Source: an uncultured Lachnospiraceae bacterium (GTDB taxonomy: Bacteria; Bacillota; Clostridia; Lachnospirales; Lachnospiraceae). From it: a stretch of DNA of 31,503 nucleotides. Shown here piece by piece: positions 14,917 through 23,639 of this stretch; positions within the stretch are counted from its first letter, which is position 1, and each line of letters starts with the position of its first letter. The position numbers and the translations under genes are program-made. The stretch lies in NCBI GenBank assembly GCA_910577015.1, contig CAJTKU010000025.1, positions 1 through 31,503 of the forward strand. The letters run 5' to 3'. The notes beneath the pieces are model-generated. The model saw only the letters and a list, made by a program, of their open reading frames with translations. It searched no databases and was not told where the DNA came from.

Positions 14917-17085
14917 TTATTCTATTAATCCGCCCGGGTCCAGTATCAGTGCAATGCTGCCATCACCCAGCTGGGTACATCCGGACAATCCTTTCACCTT
15001 TTTGATGTACGAGGGAATCGGTTTTACAACGATTTCCTGTTCACCAATCAGCCTGTCAACAAAGAGGCAGACCTTCTTGTCTTCCACTTCCAGTATCAGC
15101 ATCATGCCGTTTTCAACGGACTCCTGATATTCTTTCAGGCCATACCATTTGCCAAGCCTGAGTACCGGGAAGCACTCGCCTCTTATCATGATAAACTCTT
15201 CGCCGTTTGGCTCCTGAATCATCATGTCCGACTTCACACGGACAAACTCTTTGATAACACCGGTTTCCATGACGAAAGAACAGTTTCCGGTTTCCATCAC
15301 AATGCCGTCGATAATAGCCAGGGTAAGGGGTATCTTCAGGCTCATTACCGAGCCGATTCCTGCAGCGCTGTCAATATCCAGCATACCGCCGATGGACTGG
15401 ATATTCTGGATTACCACATCCATGCCGACTCCACGTCCCGAATACTCTGTAATCTGTTCGTTGGTGGAAAATCCCGGAAGGGTGATAAACTGGAACACCT
15501 CTTTGTCCGAATACGCGGAATCAGGTTTGTTTTCATCCAGAAGACCCTGCTTCCTTGCCTTTGCCAGTATCTTTTCCCTGTCAAGGCCTTTTCCGTTGTC
15601 CTCCACACTAATCCAGACTTTACCGGCTTCGGTTCTTGCCGACAACGTAACCTTTCCTTTGTCAGGCTTTCCGCTGTCCACACGTTCCTCGTTGGTTTCT
15701 ATGCCATGGTCAACCGCATTCCTTACCAGATGCATCAGCGGGTCGGAAATGTGTTCGATAATGTTCTTATCCACTTCCGTATTTTCCCCTATCATTTCAA
15801 ACTCGATGTCCTTTCCAAGCTTTCTGGATACATCAAATACGATACGGTTCATCTTCTGGAAGGTATTGGTAAGGGGAACCATCCTCATGGACATAATCAC
15901 ATTCTGAAGGTCGGTGGAAATCTTTGACAGCTGTGCAGCCGCCTTGTTAAAACTGTTCAGGTTAAGCCCGGGAACCTTCAAATCCGGGTTCTGCAATACA
16001 ACCGATTCGGAAATGACCAGTTCTCCAATCAAATCCATAAGCTGGTCCATTTTGCTTACGTTGACGCTGATGAAAGAGGTCTTTTCCATCTTTGCCTTAT
16101 CTTTTGCCAGCGTCTTATGTTTGCCGGGCTCTTTTGACTTGATGACAAAATCGCCGGGCGCCAGCTGAGGCTTCGGTTTGGGGGCAGGAGCCGGTGCTTC
16201 TTTGCTTTCCTCCTCCGTCGCAGCTGCCTGCGCCTTGACTTCAATCTCTTCCACGCTGGAATCCAAATCAATCTGGACATCCTGCGTCCCAAAGTCAAAG
16301 CCCTGAAGGAACTCTTCTGCCTTACATTCAAATACATCCACCTGTTTGATATCATAACCGATGCCAATCAGGTTTCGGATTTCTTCTTCCCCGCACTGTG
16401 CCTGCAAAAGGATGCGGAAGCCTTCTTTCAGAATCAAATCCGCGCTGCCTTCATCCGATATGATATCTTCGGGGGAATACAGCAAATCCTCCGCTATTTC
16501 TTTTAACGCATACACTGTTTTATATGCATGCACATTTGCCATTTCCGTTTCCGGGAAAAAAGTGAGGTAAATCTTGTAAAAACGGCTTTCGCTTGTAGCC
16601 ACGGGCGCAATATAAAACTGCTTTGGCTCCACATGCACATTTTCAGGCGGGAGCTCTGCCCCCCCTTCTGTAGCGCCGTTCTTGATTTTTTCCAGAAACT
16701 TGTCAAGTTCTGCAATGATTCCACTGGAATCCCCGTCTGCCGGGTCGCCGCCTCGAATCTTTTCCATTTCATTGGAAATGAAATCCGAAACCGCAAGCAC
16801 ATGCTCAACCAGTTCCAGGTGTGGTACATTTTCAGGATGTGATTCCCTCAGATAGTAGAATACATCTTCAAGCTTATGTGAAACAGCCGTTATATTGTCA
16901 AACATCATGATACCTGATGAACCTTTAATGGTATGCATGGTTCTGAATATTTCATTTATGCTGTCTTCATCAAAGCAATCCGCATCCTTCTGCTCCAAAA
17001 CCATTTCCTGAAGCTGCTCCAGTAGCTGTTCGTTTTCAAACAGATACATATCCAGCATGCCGTCTGCATTAAATTCTTCAGCCAT
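14917..17085 (-). CDS. cheA: Chemotaxis histidine kinase CheA
   Basis: This 722-residue kinase phosphorylates CheB and the CheY-like protein. P1 Hpt carries His51 in FRTMHTIKGSSG. A region at about 155-270 containing YKIYLTFFPETEM is the likely P2 domain, followed by an Ala/Pro/Lys-rich linker (APAPKPKPQLAPG). P3 dimerisation helices lie near 345-400. P4 ATPase has HLVRNAVDHGIET, VEDNGKGLD and YSGRGVGMDVV. P5, the CheW-like domain, fills the C-terminus with SLKIPLTLAIIDGIVME and LFVDRLIGEQEIVVKPI. All kinase motifs are intact. It lies between the CheY-like gene and cheW in the operon. Confidence 0.96.
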   Translation of the reverse strand: MAEEFNADGMLDMYLFENEQLLEQLQEMVLEQKDADCFDEDSINEIFRTMHTIKGSSGIMMFDNITAVSHKLEDVFYYLRESHPENVPHLELVEHVLAVSDFISNEMEKIRGGDPADGDSSGIIAELDKFLEKIKNGATEGGAELPPENVHVEPKQFYIAPVATSESRFYKIYLTFFPETEMANVHAYKTVYALKEIAEDLLYSPEDIISDEGSADLILKEGFRILLQAQCGEEEIRNLIGIGYDIKQVDVFECKAEEFLQGFDFGTQDVQIDLDSSVEEIEVKAQAAATEEESKEAPAPAPKPKPQLAPGDFVIKSKEPGKHKTLAKDKAKMEKTSFISVNVSKMDQLMDLIGELVISESVVLQNPDLKVPGLNLNSFNKAAAQLSKISTDLQNVIMSMRMVPLTNTFQKMNRIVFDVSRKLGKDIEFEMIGENTEVDKNIIEHISDPLMHLVRNAVDHGIETNEERVDSGKPDKGKVTLSARTEAGKVWISVEDNGKGLDREKILAKARKQGLLDENKPDSAYSDKEVFQFITLPGFSTNEQITEYSGRGVGMDVVIQNIQSIGGMLDIDSAAGIGSVMSLKIPLTLAIIDGIVMETGNCSFVMETGVIKEFVRVKSDMMIQEPNGEEFIMIRGECFPVLRLGKWYGLKEYQESVENGMMLILEVEDKKVCLFVDRLIGEQEIVVKPIPSYIKKVKGLSGCTQLGDGSIALILDPGGLIE

Positions 17086-17125
17086 ATCCTTCTCCTTTCC
17101 TGCATATTCTTATTAGGTTCTTTGG

Positions 17126-17518
17126 TTATATCAATTCAAGCTTCTTTAATGCCTGCTCAAACCTATCCTGGTCAATGGGCTTTCCGGAATACACGGTACA
17201 ACCCAGTTCAAATGCCATTTTGACATTTCTCTCCTCATTCAGTGCGGTTGTCATGATAACCTTTACCGCTTTCTCAGGTGGAATATTTCTTTCTTTTTCC
17301 AGATTGCGGATACCCACCAGCGACTGATAGCCGTCCATTACCGGCATCATAATATCCAGGCAAACCAAATCGTACGGCTCACCGTCCTCTAATGCCATCA
17401 TGAATGCGTCCACCGCTTCCATTCCGTCCACGGTCACATCACATTCACCATACTTTGATAAGAAATTCACCATAAATTTTCTCGTTACAAAATCGTCTTC
17501 TGCCAATAGAATCTTCAT
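17126..17518 (-). CDS. CheY-like single-domain response regulator
   Basis: This is a 130-residue stand-alone receiver domain. Acidic residues Asp8/Asp9 (AEDD), phosphoacceptor Asp55 in LVCLDIMMPVMDGYQ, the Thr of IMTTALNE and the Lys of YSGKPID make a complete receiver active site. It has no output domain, so it should act by protein contact after phosphorylation by the neighbouring CheA. Whether its target is a flagellar motor or another protein is not shown, since no motor gene is present. It is 12 bp downstream of cheB and 40 bp before cheA. Confidence 0.9.
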   Translation of the reverse strand: MKILLAEDDFVTRKFMVNFLSKYGECDVTVDGMEAVDAFMMALEDGEPYDLVCLDIMMPVMDGYQSLVGIRNLEKERNIPPEKAVKVIMTTALNEERNVKMAFELGCTVYSGKPIDQDRFEQALKKLELI

Positions 17519-17530
17519 GCCTTCTCTCCT

Positions 17531-18559
17531 TTACATTTTATTTAACAAAGCGTATGTTCTCTTGGGAATATCTCCAAGTTTTTCCTGATGCTGCACTGCG
17601 CCCAAATCATATGCCACTTTCGGCATCCCGTAAACAACGCAGGTTGATTCATCCTGCCCGATGGTCTTTGCTCCTGCTTTTCTCATGGAAAGCAGTCCCT
17701 TTGCACCGTCTCCGCCCATGCCGGTAAGAATGATTCCCACCGCATCGGCGCCTGCCACCCTTGCTACAGACTCAAACAGCACATCCACGGACGGGCAGTG
17801 TCCGTTTACCTTGGGACCGGCCTTGCACTCTACCTGATAAACGCCGTTTACCTTTACGAGCTGCATATGCTTATCCCCTCCGGGCGCAATCAGCATGCTT
17901 CCCGGAAGCACCCTGTCACCCGTTCGGGCCTCCTTTACCTGAATCCGGCACTGGTCATTGAGACGCCTTGCGTACATTTCCGTAAAACCGGGCGGCATGT
18001 GCTGTACCACCACTATGCCCGGGATATCCGTACCAAACTCCTTTACCACGGATAATATGGCCTCCGTACCTCCTGTAGAAGCGCCGATTGCCACAATCAG
18101 GTTTTTGCCTTTCACGGAAAGATGCTGCTCTTCCTGCGCCATCACCATCTTTTTAATATTGCTGATTTTCGCTGTGGAAGCAATTTTAATCTTCACGAGA
18201 AGTTCATTCCTGACAAAATCTTCCAACTGCGCCCTGCTGGATACGGCAGGTTTAGCCACAAAGTCAACAGCCCCTGCGTTCAGCGCGTCAAATACGCTGT
18301 CGCTTAAGGAACTGATAACCACGACAGGCAGCGGATACTGCGGCATCAGCTTCCGCAGAAATTCTATGCCGTTCATCCTGGGCAATTCCACATCCAGAGT
18401 CATAACATCCGGTTTGCAAGCCAATATGGCGTCCCTGGCCTCAAAGGGGTCCTTTGCTGTCCCCACAACCTGTATGGCAGGGTCCCTGCTCAAATTCTGA
18501 ACCAGAAGTTCCCTGAAAACAATGGAATCATCCACTACCAAAACCCTAATCGGTTTCAT
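17531..18559 (-). CDS. cheB: Chemotaxis protein-glutamate methylesterase/deamidase CheB
   Basis: This protein demethylates receptor glutamates when phosphorylated, giving adaptation. It is 342 residues: a receiver domain (VVDDS near 8-12, Asp56 in VMTLDVELPRMNG, Lys in VAKPA), a linker, and a C-terminal esterase with Ser161 in AIGASTGGTEA, His187 in VVQHMPPGFTEMYA and Asp284 in TGMGGDGAKGL, which is the complete catalytic triad. It is separated from cheR by only 3 bp, consistent with balanced expression of the methylation pair. Confidence 0.96.
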   Translation of the reverse strand: MKPIRVLVVDDSIVFRELLVQNLSRDPAIQVVGTAKDPFEARDAILACKPDVMTLDVELPRMNGIEFLRKLMPQYPLPVVVISSLSDSVFDALNAGAVDFVAKPAVSSRAQLEDFVRNELLVKIKIASTAKISNIKKMVMAQEEQHLSVKGKNLIVAIGASTGGTEAILSVVKEFGTDIPGIVVVQHMPPGFTEMYARRLNDQCRIQVKEARTGDRVLPGSMLIAPGGDKHMQLVKVNGVYQVECKAGPKVNGHCPSVDVLFESVARVAGADAVGIILTGMGGDGAKGLLSMRKAGAKTIGQDESTCVVYGMPKVAYDLGAVQHQEKLGDIPKRTYALLNKM

Positions 18560-18562
18560 ACT

Positions 18563-19402
18563 CTAGCCCTTCCCTTCTTTTTTTCTGAAAATAGACGGTT
18601 GGATAATCTCTAACGGCGTGCCGCTTCTGTCCAGGGTTTCCGTCGTCCCAATAAAAAGGTATCCGCCGGGAATCAATGCGTCACACACTTTTTGAAGCAG
18701 TTCCCGTTTGGTCTCCTCATCAAAATATATCATAACATTGCGCAAAAATATAGTATGCATTTTCTTTTTAAAGGGAAAAGGGTCCATCAGGTTAAACTGC
18801 CTGAAAAGCACTTCCTTTTTGAGTTCGTCTGTCACCTGATACTGCGTCCCCCCTGAAATATGATGGAAAAAATGCCTCTTCCAATTCTCCGGCAGGTTTT
18901 TCAACTGGTCTTCCGCATAAATCCCCGCCATTGCCTGTTTCAGCACCTTTGTGGAAATATCGGTCGCCAGCACTTTCGTATCCCACTGGTTCCTCTCCAG
19001 TCCGAAAAAATCCGTCAGAACCATGGCTATCATATACGGCTCTTCGCCGGTGGAGGCAGCGCCGCACCAAATCCGCAAATCCTTTGTGGCGCTTTCCTTT
19101 TTTCTAAGCCAGGGAAGCACTACTCCTTTAAAATATTCAAAATGCTCAAATTCCCTCATAAAATAAGTGTGGTTCGTTGTCAGGAAATTTACCAGCATCT
19201 TTTCCTGCGTTCCTGTCGAATCGCGCATCACGGCATCCATAAATTCGTTAAAATTGTGCCAGCCATTGGTTCTGATGTAATTTTCCAGACGCCCGTTTAC
19301 AATAACCTTTTTCTGGCTTAAGTCAATGCCGTAACGCTGTTTCATAAAAACCGAAATTCTTAAAAATTCTTCATCTGTTATCACTGCTTTTCCCTCCGTC
19401 AA
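18563..19402 (-). CDS. cheR: Chemotaxis protein methyltransferase CheR
   Basis: This enzyme methylates receptor glutamates from S-adenosylmethionine. It is 279 residues, with the helical N-terminal domain ending in FLTTNHTYFMRE (about 73-84). The SAM-binding motif is IWCGAASTGEEPYMIAM (about 111-127), followed by ATDIST and a late FLRNVMIYFDEETK motif. All hallmarks of the family are present. It lies 19 bp after the degenerate HD-GYP gene and 3 bp before cheB. Confidence 0.96.
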   Translation of the reverse strand: MTEGKAVITDEEFLRISVFMKQRYGIDLSQKKVIVNGRLENYIRTNGWHNFNEFMDAVMRDSTGTQEKMLVNFLTTNHTYFMREFEHFEYFKGVVLPWLRKKESATKDLRIWCGAASTGEEPYMIAMVLTDFFGLERNQWDTKVLATDISTKVLKQAMAGIYAEDQLKNLPENWKRHFFHHISGGTQYQVTDELKKEVLFRQFNLMDPFPFKKKMHTIFLRNVMIYFDEETKRELLQKVCDALIPGGYLFIGTTETLDRSGTPLEIIQPSIFRKKEGKG

Positions 19403-19421
19403 AAAATAGATATAATATCAA

Positions 19422-20483
19422 TCAGCAAAATTGACGTGATATTTTACGACAAATATTAAAAATATCGGGATTAAATTTCACACCTGATTCCGTCTGCATG
19501 ACCGACAGGGCTTCTTCCCTGCTCTTTTTTTCCTTTCCGGTCAAGGTACAGTACCTATCCACCAGCGAAACTATCTGTGCCGCAAGCGGAATTTCCTCCC
19601 TTCTTAAATTATCGGGATATCCGCTCCCATCCCAGTTTTCATGGTGATAATGGGTAATATCGGTAGATATCCTGATAAAATCATTATAATCGCTGCTGCC
19701 ATGGAGGTCACCCAGAATCTGCGCCCCCATCGTGGTATGGCCCTGCAGTACGGCCTCTTCTTCCTCCGTCAGTCCTGTCTGTTTCAACAGGATATCCCGA
19801 GGGATTCCAATATTGCCGATATCGCAGAGAGGCGCTGCCAATTCTATCGTGTCAATATAGGTATCCGATATTTTTTCCTCAAAAAGAGGTGAAAGCTGCA
19901 TTCCCTGGGCCAGCGTCCTGCAGTTTGCTTTTAACCGCTCCATATATGTCTTGTCATAAGAGGCATTCTGGGCAGCAATCCCGGCAAGGGCATACAGTAT
20001 ATTCTTTTTTTCCAGTTCCATCTGCTTCAGTTGTTCATTGACGGAAACCTGCAGCCTCCTGTTCATTTCCATCAGTTCGTGCCTGGCCTTGTGCAGACGC
20101 AGATGAACGCCCACGCGCGCCTTTACCACTTCCGGTATAAACGGTTTCGTTATGTAATCTTCACCGCCAAGGAAAAATCCCTCCACAATATCCTCCGGGT
20201 CATCAAAAGCGGATATAAAAACAACCGGTATGTTCCTGGTTCCCTCATCTTTTTTCAAAATCCTGCACAACTCATAGCCGTTCATGCCGGGCATGGAAAT
20301 ATCCGTAAGCACAAGACGGGGATATTCCTCGCTGATTATTTCAAGGGCCTGTTCCCCACTCTCTGCCAAAACAGGGGTTTCGCCCATATCTTTGATGATT
20401 TCTTCCAGAATTATCCTGTTTGTCTCTACGTCATCTACAATAAGAACTTTATCCTTGCCGCCATCCTTATCCTCATAAATCAT
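19422..20483 (-). CDS. Response regulator with degenerate HD-GYP domain
   Basis: This is a 353-residue receiver plus HD-GYP-like output. The receiver is complete (VDD near 16-18, Asp61 in TDISMPGMNG, Lys in ITKPF). A coiled-coil-like linker spans about 130-165. In the output domain the HD..GK motif has become CDIGNIG (Cys220-Asp221, Asn224), and the late D-x-x-D motif reads VDRYCTL instead of the usual VDVYDAL. HHENWDGSGYP (280-290) and His249 remain. Loss of the metal-binding histidine suggests it cannot hydrolyse cyclic-di-GMP and may act as a binding or scaffold protein; that is inference from known HD-GYP ligands. GGAGGGAG precedes the ATG. It is the second gene of the chemosensory operon. 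Confidence 0.88.
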   Translation of the reverse strand: MIYEDKDGGKDKVLIVDDVETNRIILEEIIKDMGETPVLAESGEQALEIISEEYPRLVLTDISMPGMNGYELCRILKKDEGTRNIPVVFISAFDDPEDIVEGFFLGGEDYITKPFIPEVVKARVGVHLRLHKARHELMEMNRRLQVSVNEQLKQMELEKKNILYALAGIAAQNASYDKTYMERLKANCRTLAQGMQLSPLFEEKISDTYIDTIELAAPLCDIGNIGIPRDILLKQTGLTEEEEAVLQGHTTMGAQILGDLHGSSDYNDFIRISTDITHYHHENWDGSGYPDNLRREEIPLAAQIVSLVDRYCTLTGKEKKSREEALSVMQTESGVKFNPDIFNICRKISRQFC

Positions 20484-20501
20484 CCGTGTTTCTCCCTCCG
20501 A

Positions 20502-21926
20502 TTACAGGTAATGATTTAATTCTTCAAATTCTGCAGTGACTTTTTCATAATTTTCTTTTTGAATGGCCATCTTCAGCCTCAGGACCACTCGCTTCACTTC
20601 ATGGGGCGCTTCTTCCGTCAACTGTCTTACCGTATCCATAAACATCTCCGCTTTTTCCCAGTTTTCCATTTCCACACAAAGAATCAGCTTTGACAGATTC
20701 CGCTTAAGCGCTTCTGTATTTTCCGGCGTGCCGAAACACCTGACATCCTCTTTCTTTTTCCCTCCATCCTCCATGGACTCTGAACCGTACAGGCTCTTCC
20801 TGCTGTCCTGCACCGTATGGGAATCCGCGTCTTCGCCGCAGGTTTCCACCCAGATGGAAAAAGAAAATGTGCTTCCCCGGTTTTTCTCGCTTTCCACTTC
20901 TATCCTGCCGCCCATCAGTTCCACAAGCTGCTTGCAGATATTCAGTCCCAGTCCGGTACCGCCGTATTTTCTGGAGATGGACGCGTCCACCTGTGAAAAA
21001 CTCTGAAACAGTTTATCCCTGTCCGCTTTGTCTATTCCGATACCGGTATCGGAAATGATGAAAAACAGTTCCGTCCTGCCTTCCATCTGTGCCGTCCGCA
21101 GTACCTCAACGGTAATCTTGCCCAAGGAGGTAAACTTCTGTGCATTGGATAAGAGATTGTTCAAAACCTGTACAATGCGCAGTTCATCACCTATGACGTA
21201 TTCCGGCACACGGGGGGAAACCGTCATAAAAAACTCAAGTCCTTTTTCCGTGATTTTATTGATATGGTTGCCTTTCACATAATCCAGCATATTCCTGAAA
21301 TGGAACTTGCGCGGCTCCAGCGTAAACTTCCCTGCTTCCAGTTTTGAAAAGTCAAGGATGTTATTGATGATTTTGTTCATGTCATCGCAGCAGCGCTCTA
21401 TCAAATGCAGCTGCTTTAATGACTGCTCATCCCATTCCCGTTCCAGCATCTCCCTGATATTGCCCAGAATGCCGTTTACCGGTGTACGGAGTTCATGCGT
21501 GACATTTGCCACAAATTCCGATTTGACTTTGAGCGCCTGCTGCGCTTCCTCCCTTACCCGCTCCACTTCCCGGCTCAGATATTCTTTTTTGAGAATATCG
21601 TTTGCCATACAAATGTATACATCCTTACCGCCATCATCACTGTGGGTAATTCTTGCTTCCACAGGAAAGCAGGTATGGTTTTTACGGTATGCGACAAGAT
21701 TCCGGAAATCCCTGCCTGTCACGCACTTTTCTTCTGTTATTATTTCTGTTTCTTGAAAGGTATTGGGAAAAACACTGCTGATATGTACGCCGCACAAATC
21801 ATCTTCATACTCCAGTTTTTGTCTGGCAATCGCATTTGCATATGCAACTTTCCCGGCACCGTCAAACATGATAATCATTTCCAGGGCATCTTCTATGGGA
21901 AATATGCGGTCCTTACTCTCTTCCAT
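20502..21926 (-). CDS. Cytoplasmic PAS-containing sensor histidine kinase
   Basis: This is a soluble kinase of 474 residues from the chosen start. A PAS domain fills about 10-115 (IIMFDGAGKVAYANAIARQKL and FPVEARITHSDDG). HisKA carries the phosphorylated His144 in VANVTHELRTPVNGILG. The ATPase has the N-box NNLLSNAQKFTSLG, DTGIGIDKADRDKLFQSFSQ and GTGLGLNI. The last ~85 residues are helical and of unknown function. There is no transmembrane segment and no receiver domain. The start at 21926 is chosen for its GGAGGG site; the ATG 39 bp upstream has none and lies in a terminator. It is the first gene of the chemosensory operon, and its phosphate acceptor could be the adjacent receiver proteins. 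Confidence 0.92.
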   Translation of the reverse strand: MEESKDRIFPIEDALEMIIMFDGAGKVAYANAIARQKLEYEDDLCGVHISSVFPNTFQETEIITEEKCVTGRDFRNLVAYRKNHTCFPVEARITHSDDGGKDVYICMANDILKKEYLSREVERVREEAQQALKVKSEFVANVTHELRTPVNGILGNIREMLEREWDEQSLKQLHLIERCCDDMNKIINNILDFSKLEAGKFTLEPRKFHFRNMLDYVKGNHINKITEKGLEFFMTVSPRVPEYVIGDELRIVQVLNNLLSNAQKFTSLGKITVEVLRTAQMEGRTELFFIISDTGIGIDKADRDKLFQSFSQVDASISRKYGGTGLGLNICKQLVELMGGRIEVESEKNRGSTFSFSIWVETCGEDADSHTVQDSRKSLYGSESMEDGGKKKEDVRCFGTPENTEALKRNLSKLILCVEMENWEKAEMFMDTVRQLTEEAPHEVKRVVLRLKMAIQKENYEKVTAEFEELNHYL

Positions 21927-21950
21927 CCTATCCCTCCTCAGATACAGCCT

Positions 21951-21988
21951 AAAAAAAGGCAGCAAAACATATCAACTTTTTGCTGCCT
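21951..21988 (-). terminator. Rho-independent terminator between the HD-GYP gene and the chemosensory operon
   Basis: GGCAGCAAAA (21958-21967) pairs with TTTTTGCTGCC (21977-21987) around a short loop and is followed on the minus strand by seven Ts. It lies 17 bp beyond the HD-GYP stop codon and only 25 bp before the PAS-kinase start codon, so a promoter for the kinase has almost no room downstream of it. Confidence 0.9.
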
Positions 21989-22004
21989 GCTATCCGTTCG
22001 TTTA

Positions 22005-23087
22005 TCACGAAAAACTAAACATTTTTATTACTTCCACAATGTTAAAGAAATCCTCCTTAGCAAGCGCGAAACACTCAAGTACATCCGGTGAAAATTGCCC
22101 ACACTCCCCGTTCATAATCATGTCATATGCTATATTGTTTGCATACGGACTCTTATATACCCTGGGACTTACCAGTGCGTCATATACGTCTGCAATCGCA
22201 ACGATATGCGCGCTGATGGGGATTTCTTCTCCCACAAGATGGTCGGGGTATCCGTTTCCGTCCCATCTTTCATGGTGATAACGACAGATTTCATAGCAAT
22301 ATTTGTAAAATTCATCCGTCTGGTTCTCACGGAATTTTTCCAGAATTTCACATCCGATTGTCGTATGGGTTTTCATAACTTCAAATTCTTCCGGCGTCAG
22401 CTTACCCGGCTTTAAGAGGATGGCGTCGGAAATTCCAATTTTTCCGATATCATGAAGCGCTGATGCACGGGCGATTTCATCCACCTGCGTAGGCGTCAGC
22501 CCGTACTTGGGGAAATACTTCATGAGGTATTTTAACATAATCCTTGTAAAATACTTAATTCGCCTTACATGCTCTCCCGTCTCCAGACTTCTGAACTCCA
22601 CAACGGAACTGAGCGCGTCAATCATAAACTCGTTGTTCTCGCGAATCTTCTTTTCCTGGGCACGGATTTCGACTTCCTGTTCTTTCAGGCGCTCTTCCAT
22701 ATTGTGCTTATTCTGGTACAGTTCAATGATATTCTTTGCCCTGCGTTCCACGATATGCGGATAAAACGGCTTGTGCATTACATCGGCAACGCCATAGGAA
22801 TACGCCTGGTCGTCACTGTCTATAACAGTTTCCCCGGTAATCAAAATAACGGGGATTTTTTCCAGAAGGTCATGCTGCTGCATGTATTCAAGCACCCCAA
22901 AACCATTGAGGACAGGCATTACAACATCCAGCAAAATCAATACGATATTTTCATTGGCAGCAATTAAATCATTGGCATCCTGACCGTTTTCCGCCTCAAG
23001 AACCTCATAATCATCCTCGAATATGCCGCCAAGAATCATGCGGTTTACTTCTTCGTCATCAACAATTAATATCTGCTGTTTTCCCAT
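22005..23087 (-). CDS. Response regulator with intact HD-GYP cyclic-di-GMP phosphodiesterase domain
   Basis: This 360-residue regulator is expected to hydrolyse cyclic-di-GMP when its receiver is phosphorylated. The receiver has DDEE near 10-13, Asp54 in LILLDVVMPVLNG and Lys107 in MHKPF. After a helical linker (about 118-155) the output domain carries all HD-GYP ligands: GEH near 173, His212-Asp213 in LHDIGKIGISD, His241, HHERWDGNGYP (271-281) and Asp300 in IADVYDAL. It differs from the degenerate copy at 19422 in exactly the metal-binding positions. GAGGAGAG precedes the ATG and a candidate promoter lies at 23127-23155. Confidence 0.94.
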   Translation of the reverse strand: MGKQQILIVDDEEVNRMILGGIFEDDYEVLEAENGQDANDLIAANENIVLILLDVVMPVLNGFGVLEYMQQHDLLEKIPVILITGETVIDSDDQAYSYGVADVMHKPFYPHIVERRAKNIIELYQNKHNMEERLKEQEVEIRAQEKKIRENNEFMIDALSSVVEFRSLETGEHVRRIKYFTRIMLKYLMKYFPKYGLTPTQVDEIARASALHDIGKIGISDAILLKPGKLTPEEFEVMKTHTTIGCEILEKFRENQTDEFYKYCYEICRYHHERWDGNGYPDHLVGEEIPISAHIVAIADVYDALVSPRVYKSPYANNIAYDMIMNGECGQFSPDVLECFALAKEDFFNIVEVIKMFSFS

Positions 23088-23126
23088 GTTCTCTCCTCAT
23101 CCCTTCGGTAATTTCCTTTATACTTT

Positions 23127-23155
23127 AAATTACCATTATTCTGATAAAATGTCAA
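23127..23155 (-). promoter_or_regulatory. Candidate sigma-A promoter for the HD-GYP gene
   Basis: On the minus strand a perfect TTGACA (23155-23150) is followed after 17 bp by TAATTT (23132-23127), with a TGn extension just before it. The predicted start is about 35 nt before the HD-GYP ATG. It lies in the 92-bp gap after the Hpt gene. It may also feed the chemosensory operon if the terminator at 21951-21988 is leaky. Confidence 0.6.
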
Positions 23156-23179
23156 TTGGTTTCCTGTACGGTTTACCGC

Positions 23180-23554
23180 CTATAACTGGTTTTCACCTAT
23201 GATGTTTAAGAAACGGTGATAAGCTTCTTCCAGCTGTCCCTTCAACTCCTCCAGTTTTGCCGTATCCACATCCGAAGCCTGTTTCCCCCTCAGTAAATCA
23301 CATATCTGTGCTGAGATATTGTATATCGGATTCAATCCGAGATTGCCTGCTACGCCTTTCAGGGAATGGGCGCTCTCAAAGACTCCTTCGTAGTCTTTGT
23401 TTGCATAATGCTCCAACAGGCCTTCCAGATTTTTGTCGTCCTGGAATTTTTTGATAAATCTCAGATACAGCTCTTCTTTTCCCAGAAAACGTTTCAGGGT
23501 CGTATCCACATCAGCGCCGTTCTCCTCCATTTGTTTCCTGAACTTTTCATCCAT
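23180..23554 (-). CDS. Free-standing Hpt (histidine phosphotransfer) protein
   Basis: This is a 124-residue all-helical phosphotransfer protein. The phosphoacceptor is His63 in ESAHSLKGVAGNLGL, the standard Hpt signature. Such proteins carry phosphate between receiver domains. The two-receiver hybrid kinase at 10081 has no fused Hpt, and the two HD-GYP regulators need a donor, so this protein is a natural link; the pairing itself is inference. AAAGGGG lies about 12 nt before the ATG, slightly far. Confidence 0.9.
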   Translation of the reverse strand: MDEKFRKQMEENGADVDTTLKRFLGKEELYLRFIKKFQDDKNLEGLLEHYANKDYEGVFESAHSLKGVAGNLGLNPIYNISAQICDLLRGKQASDVDTAKLEELKGQLEEAYHRFLNIIGENQL

Positions 23555-23639
23555 TTTTGGTTTGTTCCCCTTTCTGCCTTATAGTTTAAGAACAAAATAT
23601 CATACTTCAATGCCTATATATTATCACAATAAAATTGAC

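Noticed and set aside
15224..15907. 227-residue plus-strand frame inside cheA
   Set aside because: It is a shadow of the conserved cheA frame; the protein is low-complexity and lacks a start context.
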